Source of the DNA: Methylothermaceae bacterium
GTDB taxonomy: Bacteria; Pseudomonadota; Gammaproteobacteria; Methylococcales; Methylothermaceae
Direction of reading: 5' to 3'
Assembly: GCA_026984375.1 (NCBI GenBank)
Contig: JALSSF010000151.1
Span: 1 to 43,644, forward strand
Length of the DNA: 43,644 bases
Numbering within the stretch: position 1 is the first letter of the stretch; each line of letters begins with the position of its first letter. Both the position numbers and the translations under genes were made by a program. Below, one piece after another: positions 18,864-26,929 of the stretch. Under the pieces are notes generated by a model. That model had not been told where the DNA came from and made no database searches. It saw only the letters and a list, made by a program, of their open reading frames with translations.

Positions 18864-18899
18864 GTCGTTTTCATCCTGGGAAATCAACTGTCCGGAGTC

Positions 18900-20789
18900 A
18901 TGAGCGATACGGTGCAGAATCGAGAAACCATCCATTTTCAGGCGGAAGCCAGGCAACTGCTGAATCTGATGATCCATTCCTTGTACAGCAACAAGGAGGT
19001 GTTTCTGCGCGAGCTGATTTCCAATGCGGCGGACGCGGCGGAAAAGCTGCGGTTTCAGGCGCTCGGCGACGAATCGCTGTACGAGGGCGACAGCGAGCTC
19101 AAGATCTGGATTGAGGTGGACCGGAACGCCCGTACCCTCACGGTGCGTGACAACGGGATCGGCATGACCCGCCGGGAAGTGATCGACAACATCGGGACCA
19201 TCGCCCGTTCCGGCACCCGGCAGTTTCTGGAACGGCTCGGCGGGGATCAGGCCAAGGCCAGCCAATTGATCGGCCAGTTCGGCGTCGGGTTTTATTCCGC
19301 TTTCATGGTCGCCGACCGGGTCACCCTGGAAACCCGTAAGGCCGGTGTGCCGGCGGAACAGGGAGTGCGCTGGGAGTCCAGCGGGGAGGGGGACTACACC
19401 ATCGCCGACCTGACCCTTCCCGCACGGGGAACCCGGGTCACTCTGCATCTGCGCGAGGGTGAGGAGGAATTCCTTGATCCGGTACGCCTGCGTCAGCTGA
19501 TCCGCAAGTTTTCCGATCATATTCCCATCCCCATCGTGATGCGGCGGGAAAGCGGGGAAGGGGAGGAAGTGGTCAATCGGGCGTCGGCCCTGTGGACCCG
19601 CCGCCGGGAGGAAATCCGGCCGGAGGACTACGAGGAATTCTACAAACACGTGGCCCATGATTTCGAGGGGCCGCTGGCCTGGGTCCACAGCCGGGTGGAG
19701 GGAAGCACCGAATACGTCCTCCTGCTCTACCTGCCCAAGCGGGCTCCTTTCGACCTGTGGGACCGGGAACCGCGCCACGGGGTCAAGCTCTACGTACGCC
19801 GGGTCTTCATCATGGAAGACCCCAAGCTGATGCCTCGTTATCTCCGCTTCGTCCGCGGTGTCGTCGATTCCGACGATCTGCCCCTCAACGTTTCCCGGGA
19901 GATCCTTCAGGAAAACCGCACCCTGGAGAAGATCCGGGCCGGTGCGGTCAAGAAGGTGCTGGGGCTGCTCGAGGACTTGGCCCGGAACGAGCCGGACAAA
20001 TACCGCACCTTCTGGGAGAACTTCGGCACCGTCCTCAAGGAGGGCGTCATCGAAGATCCCGCCAATCGCGAGCGCATCGCCAAACTGCTGCGCTTCGCCA
20101 CCACCCACGACGAGGCCGAAAGCCAGAACGTCTCACTGGCCGATTATCTGGCCCGGATGAAGGAAGGCCAGGAGAAGATCTATTACCTGGTGGCGGAAAA
20201 CTATCAGGCGGCCCGCAACAGTCCTCACCTGGAGGTTTTCCGCCGGAAGGGAATCGAGGTGATCCTGCTGTGGGAACCGGTGGACGAATGGCTGGTGACC
20301 CACCTGACCGAGTTCGCGGGTAAGCCGTTGCAGTCCGTCGCCAAAGGGGAGCTGGATCTGGGCAAGCTGACGGACGAAAACGAGGAAAAGGCTCGGGAAG
20401 TGGTGGCGCAGGCCTTCCAGGCCACCCTGGACAAGATCCGCAAGGCCCTGGCCGGCAAGGTGGCCGACGTCAAGCTCAGTCGACGCCTCACCGATTCGCC
20501 CGCCTGTCTGGTGCTCGACGCTTACGGCCTCAGCCGGCGTATGGAGAGCATCCTCAAAGCGTCGGGACAGCCGGTGCCGGGAGGCTCGAAACCGATTTTG
20601 GAAGTCAACCCCAAACATCCCCTGGTGGAACGGCTTCGGGATGAAAGTGATCCGAAACGGTTCGACGACGTGAGCCGACTGTTGTATGATCAAGCGGTGC
20701 TGGCCGAAGGTGGCCAGCTGGACGAGCCGGCCGAATTCGTGCGCCGGTTCAACACGCTATTACAAGAAGCACTGGGCGGCGCTCGCTGA
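18900..20789 (+). CDS. htpG: Chaperone HtpG (bacterial Hsp90)
   Basis: ATP-dependent dimeric chaperone of the heat-shock response. The 629-residue protein (E. coli 624) has the GHKL ATPase motifs: ELISNAADAAEKLRF (about residues 34-48), DNGIGM (about 82-87), and GQFGVGFYSAFMV (about 121-133), followed by the middle-domain RVFIMED and the DLPLNVSREILQ segment. A sigma-32 promoter at 18812-18837 shows heat-shock control. The ATG at 18900 has a CCGGAG sequence upstream. A DUF2892 gene follows after 29 bases and is likely co-transcribed. Confidence 0.97.
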   Translation: MSDTVQNRETIHFQAEARQLLNLMIHSLYSNKEVFLRELISNAADAAEKLRFQALGDESLYEGDSELKIWIEVDRNARTLTVRDNGIGMTRREVIDNIGTIARSGTRQFLERLGGDQAKASQLIGQFGVGFYSAFMVADRVTLETRKAGVPAEQGVRWESSGEGDYTIADLTLPARGTRVTLHLREGEEEFLDPVRLRQLIRKFSDHIPIPIVMRRESGEGEEVVNRASALWTRRREEIRPEDYEEFYKHVAHDFEGPLAWVHSRVEGSTEYVLLLYLPKRAPFDLWDREPRHGVKLYVRRVFIMEDPKLMPRYLRFVRGVVDSDDLPLNVSREILQENRTLEKIRAGAVKKVLGLLEDLARNEPDKYRTFWENFGTVLKEGVIEDPANRERIAKLLRFATTHDEAESQNVSLADYLARMKEGQEKIYYLVAENYQAARNSPHLEVFRRKGIEVILLWEPVDEWLVTHLTEFAGKPLQSVAKGELDLGKLTDENEEKAREVVAQAFQATLDKIRKALAGKVADVKLSRRLTDSPACLVLDAYGLSRRMESILKASGQPVPGGSKPILEVNPKHPLVERLRDESDPKRFDDVSRLLYDQAVLAEGGQLDEPAEFVRRFNTLLQEALGGAR

Positions 20790-20818
20790 CCGCCGCCGCA
20801 ACGACGGAGGAGGTGACT

Positions 20819-21034
20819 ATGCTGAAATTGGAACCCAACGTGGGTCGCAAAGACCGATTGATTCGCATCATAGCCGGCGTCGTCATCGTCGGTCTCGGGC
20901 TCTATTTCAAGAGCTGGTGGGGCGTGATCGGTCTCGTTCCCATCGCGACGGCCGTGCTGCGCTGGTGCCCGGCCTACGCCCCCCTGAACATCGACACCCG
21001 GGAACCGGAGGAGAAGCAATCCAGCGCCAGCTAG
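20819..21034 (+). CDS. DUF2892 (YgaP-like transmembrane) protein
   Basis: A 71-residue membrane protein with the DUF2892 pattern: NVGRKDRLIRIIAGVVIVG at the N-terminus, two hydrophobic segments (about residues 16-33 and 36-50), and the conserved RWCPAYAPLNIDT ending with an invariant Cys-Pro. Such domains occur alone or fused to rhodanese domains (YgaP); the role is unknown. A near-perfect GGAGGAGG ribosome-binding site fixes the ATG at 20819 over a GTG two codons earlier. It follows htpG closely. Confidence 0.85.
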   Translation: MLKLEPNVGRKDRLIRIIAGVVIVGLGLYFKSWWGVIGLVPIATAVLRWCPAYAPLNIDTREPEEKQSSAS

Positions 21035-21049
21035 GATGACCACCACCCG

Positions 21050-21108
21050 GGGGCCGGGGAGGAGTTCCTGGCTTCTATCGAGAATCCGGGGCGAACCTCC
21101 CCGGCCCC
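21050..21108 (+). other. Very stable GC-rich hairpin between DUF2892 gene and tRNA-Val
   Basis: A 13-base perfect stem, GGGGCCGGGGAGG (21050-21062) with CCTCCCCGGCCCC (21096-21108), encloses a 33-base loop that can pair further (TTC with GAA, and TTCT-ATCG-AGAA inside). There is no U-run afterwards (TTAGTCG), so it is not a standard intrinsic terminator. It could be a Rho-type or processing structure, or a small structured RNA. Confidence 0.5.
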
Positions 21109-21199
21109 TTAGTCGATGATCGGCCTCGACACCTATCAATTTGGGGTTCCGATCCCCTCCGAAAGAAGTGATCGGTGGTAAGCTGATCGGCAAAAAGAC

Positions 21200-21227
21200 T
21201 TGCATCAAGCGGCCACCGCGTTAAAAT
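21200..21227 (+). promoter_or_regulatory. Promoter of tRNA-Val
   Basis: TTGCAT (21200-21205), 16-base spacer, TAAAAT (21222-21227). The predicted start point is about 21234, six bases before the mature tRNA 5' end. I see no GCGCCC-type discriminator typical of stringent tRNA promoters. Confidence 0.6.
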
Positions 21228-21239
21228 AAACCACGCTTC

Positions 21240-21314
21240 AGGCGCGTAGCTCAGTGGGAGAGCGCTGCCTTCACACGGCAGAGGTCGGCAGTTCAATCCT
21301 GCCCGCGCCTACCA
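21240..21314 (+). tRNA. tRNA-Val (anticodon CAC)
   Basis: A full cloverleaf is readable. The acceptor stem is AGGCGCG with CGCGCCT; the D arm is GCTC-AGTGGGA-GAGC; the anticodon stem CTGCC/GGCAG encloses the loop TTCACAC, with anticodon CAC at 21272-21274 reading GTG; the T arm is GGCAG-TTCAATC-CTGCC. Discriminator A and an encoded CCA end follow (21311-21314). The DUF3014 gene begins 43 bases downstream. Confidence 0.95.
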
Positions 21315-21356
21315 TCCTTTCCCATTCCCCCATTCTCCCGCATCCAAGGCGAAACC

Positions 21357-22238
21357 ATGGCGGATCGGCCGGAAATCGAATACAAAGCTTCCCCCCTCAG
21401 ACGCCTGTTTTGGTCCCTGGCGCTCGTGGCGCTCCTCGCCGGTGCCGGTGTGGCGCTGTGGAAGAGTTGGCAATTGAAGCAGGCGGCGGTGATCGGGGAA
21501 GCCGAGGAAGCGCCGCCGCAGTCGCCGTCCCGAACCGAAAGCGCTGAAAAACCGGCCGCCCCGAAGACGGCGGAAACCAATCCGGACGAGTTCGTGGCCC
21601 GCAGCGACACCACGGTTCGTTTTCCGCCGCCCCCCGCCACCGTCGCCGACAGCGATGCCTGGCTGAGGGGGCAGTTGCCGGTGGTCGATCCCGATCCCCG
21701 GTTGCAGGTCTGGCTGGCGGAGACCGGTGACCTGCTTCCCAAGCTGGTTCTCCTGGTCCAGGAAGTTTCCCAGGGCAAGGTGCCGCGGCGGATCTTCGCC
21801 TTCTGGGCCCCGACCGAGCCTTTCCAGGTCAGGGCGGTCGGCGAAGGCCGCTATGTGATCGATCCCCGCAGTTACCGGCGTTACGATGTCCTGGCCCAGG
21901 TCGTGGAAGCCCTCGACGTGGACCTGGCGTGGCGGCTCTACCGCCGGATCGAGCCCCTGGTCGACGCGGTGTTCGCCGAATACGCTCCTCCGGGCGTTCG
22001 TTTCGACGACGTGTTGCTGGCGGCGGTGGAACATCTGCTGAAAACGCCCCAGCCGCAGGGGGAAATTTACCTGATCAAACCCTCGGTCATGTACAAATAC
22101 GCCGATCCCGGGCTGGAATCCCTCAGCAAGGCGCAGAAGCAGTTGCTGCGCATGGGGCCGGTGAACGCCATGATCGTCAAGCACAAGCTGGGATTGCTGC
22201 GGGGCTACCTGCTGCAGCAACGCCGGGCCGAAGGGTGA
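21357..22238 (+). CDS. DUF3014 domain protein, membrane-anchored
   Basis: A 293-residue protein of unknown function. A cytoplasmic N-terminus is followed by one membrane helix (about residues 16-33), a Pro/Ala/Glu-rich linker (about 45-90), and a periplasmic DUF3014 domain with FWAPTEPFQV, YVIDPRSYRRYD, and the C-terminal signature YKYADPGLESLSKAQKQLLRMGP. The family is widespread in Proteobacteria without an assigned role. The gene follows tRNA-Val and converges on the DUF533 gene, with a hairpin between them. Confidence 0.85.
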   Translation: MADRPEIEYKASPLRRLFWSLALVALLAGAGVALWKSWQLKQAAVIGEAEEAPPQSPSRTESAEKPAAPKTAETNPDEFVARSDTTVRFPPPPATVADSDAWLRGQLPVVDPDPRLQVWLAETGDLLPKLVLLVQEVSQGKVPRRIFAFWAPTEPFQVRAVGEGRYVIDPRSYRRYDVLAQVVEALDVDLAWRLYRRIEPLVDAVFAEYAPPGVRFDDVLLAAVEHLLKTPQPQGEIYLIKPSVMYKYADPGLESLSKAQKQLLRMGPVNAMIVKHKLGLLRGYLLQQRRAEG

Positions 22239-22245
22239 TGAGCCG

Positions 22246-22269
22246 CACGGCCGGGGAGAACCGGCCGTG
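22246..22269. terminator. Hairpin between convergent DUF3014 and DUF533 genes
   Basis: CACGGCCGG (22246-22254) and CCGGCCGTG (22261-22269) form a perfect nine-base stem with a six-base loop. There is no U-run on either strand, so termination efficiency is uncertain; position between convergent genes suggests a bidirectional stop. Confidence 0.5.
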
Positions 22270-22283
22270 TCGGATAGGCAATG

Positions 22284-22982
22284 TCAGTCGGTTGCCGCTT
22301 CCGTGGCCTGCCGTTCCAGTTGAACGACGAAGTCCCGCTCCAGATCCAGGGCTTCGGCCAATTGTTGCAGATAGCGTTTTTCCTGGTCGTTGGCCGCGTC
22401 GATGACCATGCGGGAGAGGAGGTAGATTTCCGCCGCCGTTTCCTTCGAATCCGCCTCGGCGGCGATGGCCCGGGCATCCACTGGGGTTTGAAGTTGTTCC
22501 TCGATGAAGCGGAGGGTCTCCTCCTTGAGACCTAGGGTTTTGGCCTGATCCAGAATCTTCGCCCGTTCCTCATCGTCGATATGACCGTCCGCCTTGGCGG
22601 CGTCGAGCATGGCTTTCAACAGGATCTGACCGCGTTTTTCCGCCGCTTCCCCCGTCAGGCGGTCGACCGGCGTGCCGGGCTCCTCTGGCCTGGTGGACTT
22701 GACCGCGTGCCAGCTTTGATAAGCCTTGTAGGCCAGGGTCCCCAACGCGGCCAGACCGCCCAGCTTGACCGCGGTTCCGGTCAACCGGCGTCCTCCCCGG
22801 GTGCCCAGAAGCAGGGCCAGGAGCCCACCGGCCGCCGCGCCCTTGGCCAGGTTCGACAGGGCGGCCTCCCGTTCCGGTCCCGCCTTGGGGATATCGGCTT
22901 TTTCTTCGATCCATTCCTTGCCCTTTTCGGCGGCTTCTTTGCCGGATTGCAGCAACTGATCGAGCAACTGTCTGGCTTCCAT
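22284..22982 (-). CDS. DUF533 (YebE-like) inner-membrane protein
   Basis: A 232-residue protein of the DUF533/YebE family. It has a charged amphipathic N-terminus (residues 1-40), a Gly/Ala-rich hydrophobic segment (AKGAAAGGLLALLLGTRGGRR, then a second one with LGGLAALGTLAYKAYQSW), and a C-terminal TerB-like helical domain with ILLKAMLDAAKADGHIDDEE and the ending EALDLERDFVVQLE. YebE in E. coli is an envelope-stress-induced protein of unknown role. The ATG at 22982 is preceded by GGAGGAG. It lies after the lon terminator, so it probably has its own promoter near the dyad at 23053-23071. Confidence 0.85.
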   Translation of the reverse strand: MEARQLLDQLLQSGKEAAEKGKEWIEEKADIPKAGPEREAALSNLAKGAAAGGLLALLLGTRGGRRLTGTAVKLGGLAALGTLAYKAYQSWHAVKSTRPEEPGTPVDRLTGEAAEKRGQILLKAMLDAAKADGHIDDEERAKILDQAKTLGLKEETLRFIEEQLQTPVDARAIAAEADSKETAAEIYLLSRMVIDAANDQEKRYLQQLAEALDLERDFVVQLERQATEAATD

Positions 22983-23052
22983 GGGTTCTCCTCCACGGTG
23001 AAGTTTGATTGACGAATGCCAGGCCGGCGGCCAAGGCGGTTTCAGTCTATCG

Positions 23053-23071
23053 GACAACGACCGTCGTTGTC
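23053..23071. promoter_or_regulatory. Operator-like perfect dyad upstream of the DUF533 gene
   Basis: GACAACGA-CCG-TCGTTGTC, with eight-base perfect arms and a three-base centre. On the minus strand it falls between a TTGCAG and a weak GATAGA/TAGACT, that is, within a possible promoter spacer of 19-21 bases. The binding protein is unknown. Confidence 0.45.
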
Positions 23072-23099
23072 TGCAACCTTGGGGTTATCCGCATGGCAG

Positions 23100-23128
23100 A
23101 AAAAAGGCCGCAGCGGTTTGCGGCCTTT
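23100..23128 (-). terminator. Intrinsic terminator downstream of lon
   Basis: On the minus strand AAAGGCCGCA pairs perfectly with TGCGGCCTTT around a six-base loop, followed by more T residues (six in all, at 23105-23100). It begins about 24 bases after the lon stop codon. Confidence 0.85.
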
Positions 23129-23151
23129 CAGTCCGTCACCGGAACGGTGCG

Positions 23152-25518
23152 CTAGGATTTCAATACATCGGGGCCGATGGCCTTGATGATGGCCTGGTCC
23201 ACGTTTTCCAGCCACACGAAGCGCAGTTTTTCCCGCGCCTCTTCGGGGATGTCCTGCCATTCCTTGCGGTTGCGCGCCGGCAGCATGACGGTTTCGATGC
23301 CGGCCTGGAGGGCCGCCAGCACCTTTTCCTTGATGCCGCCCACCGGGAGCACCAGACCGCGCAGGCTGATCTCGCCGGTCATGGCGACATCGGGACGTAC
23401 CGGCTTGTCGGTCAGCAGGGAGACCAGGGCCACGAAGATCGCCACCCCGGCGCTGGGACCGTCCTTGGGAGTGGCGCCGGCGGGCACGTGGACGTGGATG
23501 TCGCACTCGCTGAACACTTTGGGCTCGATTCCGAGCCGGTCGCTGCGGGCCTTGACCAGCGTCAGGGCGGCCTGGGCGCTTTCCTTCATCACGTCACCCA
23601 GATGGCCGGTGAGGATCAGCTTGCCGTTGCCCGGGGTCTTGGTGGCCTCGATGAAGAGTATGTCGCCTCCCACCGGGGTCCAGGCCAGTCCGGTGGCGAC
23701 CCCCGGGATGCTGGTGCGCATGGCCACCTCGCTTTCGAAGCGGCGCGGCCCCAGCACTTTCTCCACCGTCTCCGCGTCGATGCGGACCCTTTCCGCCTTG
23801 CCTTCGGCGATCTGGACCGCGGCCCAACGGAACACGGCGCCGATTTCCCGTTCGAGGTTTCTCACCCCGGCCTCGCGAGTGTAGAAACGGATGATGGTGA
23901 TCAGGGCATCGTCGGTGATTTCACATTGATCCGGGTTGAGACCGCAGGCCTCCAGTTGGCGTTTGACCAGATAGCGGCGGGCGATGTGGAGCTTGTCGCT
24001 TTCGGTGTAGCCCGGGATTTCGATCACTTCCATGCGGTCGAGCAGGGGGCGCGGAATGGTGTCGAGGACGTTGGCGGTGCAGATGAACATCACCTTGCTG
24101 AGATCGAAGGGCACCCCCAGATAGTTGTCGACGAAGTTGACGTTCTGTTCCGGGTCCAGCACTTCGAGGAGGGCGGCGGCCGGATCGCCGTGGAAGGCTC
24201 CCATGCCGAGCTTGTCGATCTCGTCCAGCATCATGACGCAGTTGTTGGCGCCGGCCTTGCGGATGGCCTGGATGATCTTGCCGGGCATGGCGCCGATGTA
24301 GGTACGGCGGTGGCCGCGGATTTCGGCCTCGTCATGGACGCCGCCGAGGGCGACCCGGACGAACTTGCGCCCGGTGGCCTTGGCGATGGACTGACCCAGG
24401 GAGGTCTTGCCGACCCCGGGAGGACCCACGAAGCACAGGATCGGTCCCTTGCCGCGGGGATTGAGCTTGCGCACCGCCAGATATTCGAGGATGCGGCGTT
24501 TGACCTTTTCCAGATCGTGATGATCCTCGTCGAGGATGCGCCGGGCCTCCTCGATGTCGAGCTTTTCCTCGGTTTCCTTCGACCAGGGCAGCTCGATGAG
24601 CCATTCCAGATAGGTGCGCAGCATGCCGTATTCAGCCTGGGATTCGTGCATCCGTTCCAGCCGCTTGAGTTCCTTGAGGGCATGTTCCTTCACCTCTTCG
24701 GGCATGCCAGCCTTCTCGATGGCCTCGCGCAGTTCCTCGATTTCGGCGCCTTCCTCCTCTTCGCCCAGTTCCTTCTGGATGGTCTTGAGCTGCTCGCGCA
24801 GCAGGAATTCCCGTTGCCGCTCCTCCATGGTCTTCTTGGTGCGCTCGCTGATTTCCTTGGAAAGGCGCAGCACCTCCAGGCGGTGAGCGACGTGCTCGAG
24901 CAGCTTGTCGAGCCGCCGGGAGACGTCGGTGGTCTCCAGCAGTTGCTGTTTTTCCTCCGGCGCGATGTCGATGAAGGCGGCGATCATGTCCGCCAGCATG
25001 GCCGGCGAGGTGATCTGCTGGACGGCGTTGACCAGTTCCGAAGGAGCCTGGGGCATCAGTTCCAGCAGTTCGCCGATCAGTTCCTTGAGACGGAGCATGC
25101 GGGCTTCGACTTCGGCGGTGTGCGCCTCTTCCTCAGGCAGCAGTTCGATTTTCGCCACCAGGAAGGGGTAGCCTTCGACGAACTCCTGGACCCGGAAGCG
25201 CTGTTCCCCCTGACAGACGATGTGGTGGGTGCCGTCCTGGCCGGTGACGTAACGCAGAATGGTGGCGGTGGTGCCGACGTGATGGAGATCGCTGGGCATG
25301 GGATTGTCGATGGCAGGATCCTTCTGCAACAGCAGTCCCACCGGCTGTTCCGCCTTCAGCGCCTGCTGGGCGGCGGCGATGGAGCGATCCCTGCCGATGC
25401 TGAGGGGAATGATGACGCCGGGAAACAGCACCACGTTGCGGACCGGAATGATGGGGACGGTGCCTTCCGGCAACTGGAATTCGGCTTTTTCGGTATCGGG
25501 TTTTTGTACTTCGCTCAT
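23152..25518 (-). CDS. lon: Lon ATP-dependent protease
   Basis: Cytoplasmic AAA+ serine protease degrading damaged and regulatory proteins. The 788-residue protein (E. coli 784) has the N-terminal substrate domain (PIIPVRNVVLFPGVIIPL), a coiled-coil region, Walker A GPPGVGKTSLG (about 355), Walker B MMLDEIDKLG, and the proteolytic domain with catalytic Ser in PKDGPSAG (about 680) and Lys in GGIKEKVLAA (about 720). It follows an Hsp20-family gene by 19 bases and is probably co-transcribed with it. A strong terminator follows. I see no sigma-32 promoter directly upstream. Confidence 0.97.
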   Translation of the reverse strand: MSEVQKPDTEKAEFQLPEGTVPIIPVRNVVLFPGVIIPLSIGRDRSIAAAQQALKAEQPVGLLLQKDPAIDNPMPSDLHHVGTTATILRYVTGQDGTHHIVCQGEQRFRVQEFVEGYPFLVAKIELLPEEEAHTAEVEARMLRLKELIGELLELMPQAPSELVNAVQQITSPAMLADMIAAFIDIAPEEKQQLLETTDVSRRLDKLLEHVAHRLEVLRLSKEISERTKKTMEERQREFLLREQLKTIQKELGEEEEGAEIEELREAIEKAGMPEEVKEHALKELKRLERMHESQAEYGMLRTYLEWLIELPWSKETEEKLDIEEARRILDEDHHDLEKVKRRILEYLAVRKLNPRGKGPILCFVGPPGVGKTSLGQSIAKATGRKFVRVALGGVHDEAEIRGHRRTYIGAMPGKIIQAIRKAGANNCVMMLDEIDKLGMGAFHGDPAAALLEVLDPEQNVNFVDNYLGVPFDLSKVMFICTANVLDTIPRPLLDRMEVIEIPGYTESDKLHIARRYLVKRQLEACGLNPDQCEITDDALITIIRFYTREAGVRNLEREIGAVFRWAAVQIAEGKAERVRIDAETVEKVLGPRRFESEVAMRTSIPGVATGLAWTPVGGDILFIEATKTPGNGKLILTGHLGDVMKESAQAALTLVKARSDRLGIEPKVFSECDIHVHVPAGATPKDGPSAGVAIFVALVSLLTDKPVRPDVAMTGEISLRGLVLPVGGIKEKVLAALQAGIETVMLPARNRKEWQDIPEEAREKLRFVWLENVDQAIIKAIGPDVLKS

Positions 25519-25537
25519 GGTCGTGTCCCTTCGTTGA

Positions 25538-25945
25538 TCAGGCGCGTTTGCGAAAACCTAAGGCCAGGCAGCCCTGCCGATAGGTGGATTCGATCAGTTC
25601 GTAGCGTCCGGGCGGCAGATGGATCCGACGTTCGAAGCGGCCGTAGGGAATTTCCAGACGGTGGATCTGCACGGTGCCCGGAGTGACCGGCGCCGGTCGT
25701 TCTCCGGCGATCCGCAGCATCCCCCCTTCCAGGGTCACTTCCACCTGCTCGACAGCGATTCCCGGCAGTACGATGGTAATATGGAGTCCGTCCAGGGTTT
25801 CCACAATATCCACCGGGGGTTCCCAGGCGGGTATTCGTGCCCTGGAACGCTGGACGTGAAAACACAGTCGGTTAAGGCGCTCGGCTTTCTCCAGCATGTC
25901 GAGTGCCTGCAGCCACATCCATTCGAGTGGATCGCGTCGTTGCAT
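25538..25945 (-). CDS. Hsp20/alpha-crystallin family small heat-shock protein
   Basis: A 135-residue ATP-independent holdase candidate. The N-terminal region (about 1-40) is short and helical; the alpha-crystallin domain includes PPVDIVETLDGLHITIVLPGI, VEVTLEGGMLRIAGERP, and IPYGRFERRIHLPPG. The usual C-terminal GVLxIxxPK strand is present as GCLALGFRKRA, and the IxI tail motif that mediates oligomerisation in many family members is missing, so assembly may differ. It lies directly upstream of lon, a sensible pairing since small heat-shock proteins hold clients that Lon can clear. It is 12 bases downstream of the hydrolase gene. Confidence 0.88.
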   Translation of the reverse strand: MQRRDPLEWMWLQALDMLEKAERLNRLCFHVQRSRARIPAWEPPVDIVETLDGLHITIVLPGIAVEQVEVTLEGGMLRIAGERPAPVTPGTVQIHRLEIPYGRFERRIHLPPGRYELIESTYRQGCLALGFRKRA

Positions 25946-25957
25946 GGAACACCTTCC

Positions 25958-26929
25958 TCATTGTTTGGAATCGGTTAAGGCCAGCGATGACGGTAACGCC
26001 CGATCCGCCCCGGAGGGCAGGGCCTGCTCCGGGGACTGAATCCAGCTGAGAATGTCGCGCCAGTAACGCCGGGCGGCCAGATCGCGCAGCAGCATGTGGT
26101 ACGCCTGATCATACCAGGCCAGCCGCACTTTCCGGGCATCCACCCGACGCAAGAATGCCAGGGTGGGCTCCTTCGGCACCACCTGGTCGTTACCGCCGTA
26201 CAAATACAGCGTGGGAAGCTGCAGGCGCGGCGCGGCCGCCTGGGCCTGGTCCATGAGATCGACCAGACCGGCGATGGCGTCGATGCGGGTTTCCTTGATC
26301 ACCAGGGGATCGCGTCCCAGGGCCCGCAGCATTTCGATGTTGTCGGAGGCCAGGATGCCCAGACCGCTGCCGCTGAGACGGACCCACGGGATCAGATGAT
26401 CCCCGAGCCACAGGGCGGTGCGCTGGTACCACGGCATGGTCCAGCGCGCCCACACCGCCGGTGCGGCCAGAATCAGACCGTCGCCCACCAGTCCCCGGCT
26501 CGCCGCGACGATGGCCACCGCGCCTCCCATGCTTTCTCCCAGTACGTACAGTGGTATATGGGGATGATGTTTGCGTAACAAACGGGTGAAGGTGGCAAGG
26601 TCGTCGACGTAGGCCGAGGTGCCGGCCCAGTAGCCGTGACGGGGGGCGGCGCCGAAGCCCCGTTGATCGTAGGAATAGACGGCAATGCCGTGACGGCGGA
26701 AAAATCGCGCCGCCGGCTCGATGAAGCGGCCGTAATCGTTGAAACCGTGCAGGGCGACGATCACCGCTTTGGGTTTGCCTTCCGGCAGCCAGCGATGGAG
26801 CGGTAGTCGCTGCCCGTCCGCGGTAAGGAACGCTTTGTCTTCGATGGCCGGTTCGTTCAGCGGGGGAAGGGGGGGCTGGCGCACGCAGGCGGCCAGCAGC
26901 ACGAGCAGGCTGAGAATCAGGATACGCAT
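25958..26929 (-). CDS. Lipoprotein alpha/beta hydrolase (lysophospholipase-like)
   Basis: A 323-residue serine hydrolase of the monoacylglycerol lipase/lysophospholipase group (Hydrolase_4). The N-terminus is a lipoprotein signal with lipobox LAAC (lipidated Cys15). The fold is seen in VIVALHGFNDYG (oxyanion region), the nucleophile Ser133 in VLGESMGGAVA, the Asp in LYLYGGNDQVVP (about 253), and the His in DQAYHMLL. It is anchored to the inner or outer membrane; the substrate is unknown. The gene abuts yigZ with no gap and sits in the long minus-strand array between yigZ and hsp20. Confidence 0.88.
   Translation of the reverse strand: MRILILSLLVLLAACVRQPPLPPLNEPAIEDKAFLTADGQRLPLHRWLPEGKPKAVIVALHGFNDYGRFIEPAARFFRRHGIAVYSYDQRGFGAAPRHGYWAGTSAYVDDLATFTRLLRKHHPHIPLYVLGESMGGAVAIVAASRGLVGDGLILAAPAVWARWTMPWYQRTALWLGDHLIPWVRLSGSGLGILASDNIEMLRALGRDPLVIKETRIDAIAGLVDLMDQAQAAAPRLQLPTLYLYGGNDQVVPKEPTLAFLRRVDARKVRLAWYDQAYHMLLRDLAARRYWRDILSWIQSPEQALPSGADRALPSSLALTDSKQ

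Noticed and set aside
23005-25686. An 893-codon plus-strand open frame opposite lon
   Set aside because: It is a compositional shadow of lon: His/Gly/Phe-rich, no motif, and lon is complete and highly conserved on the other strand.
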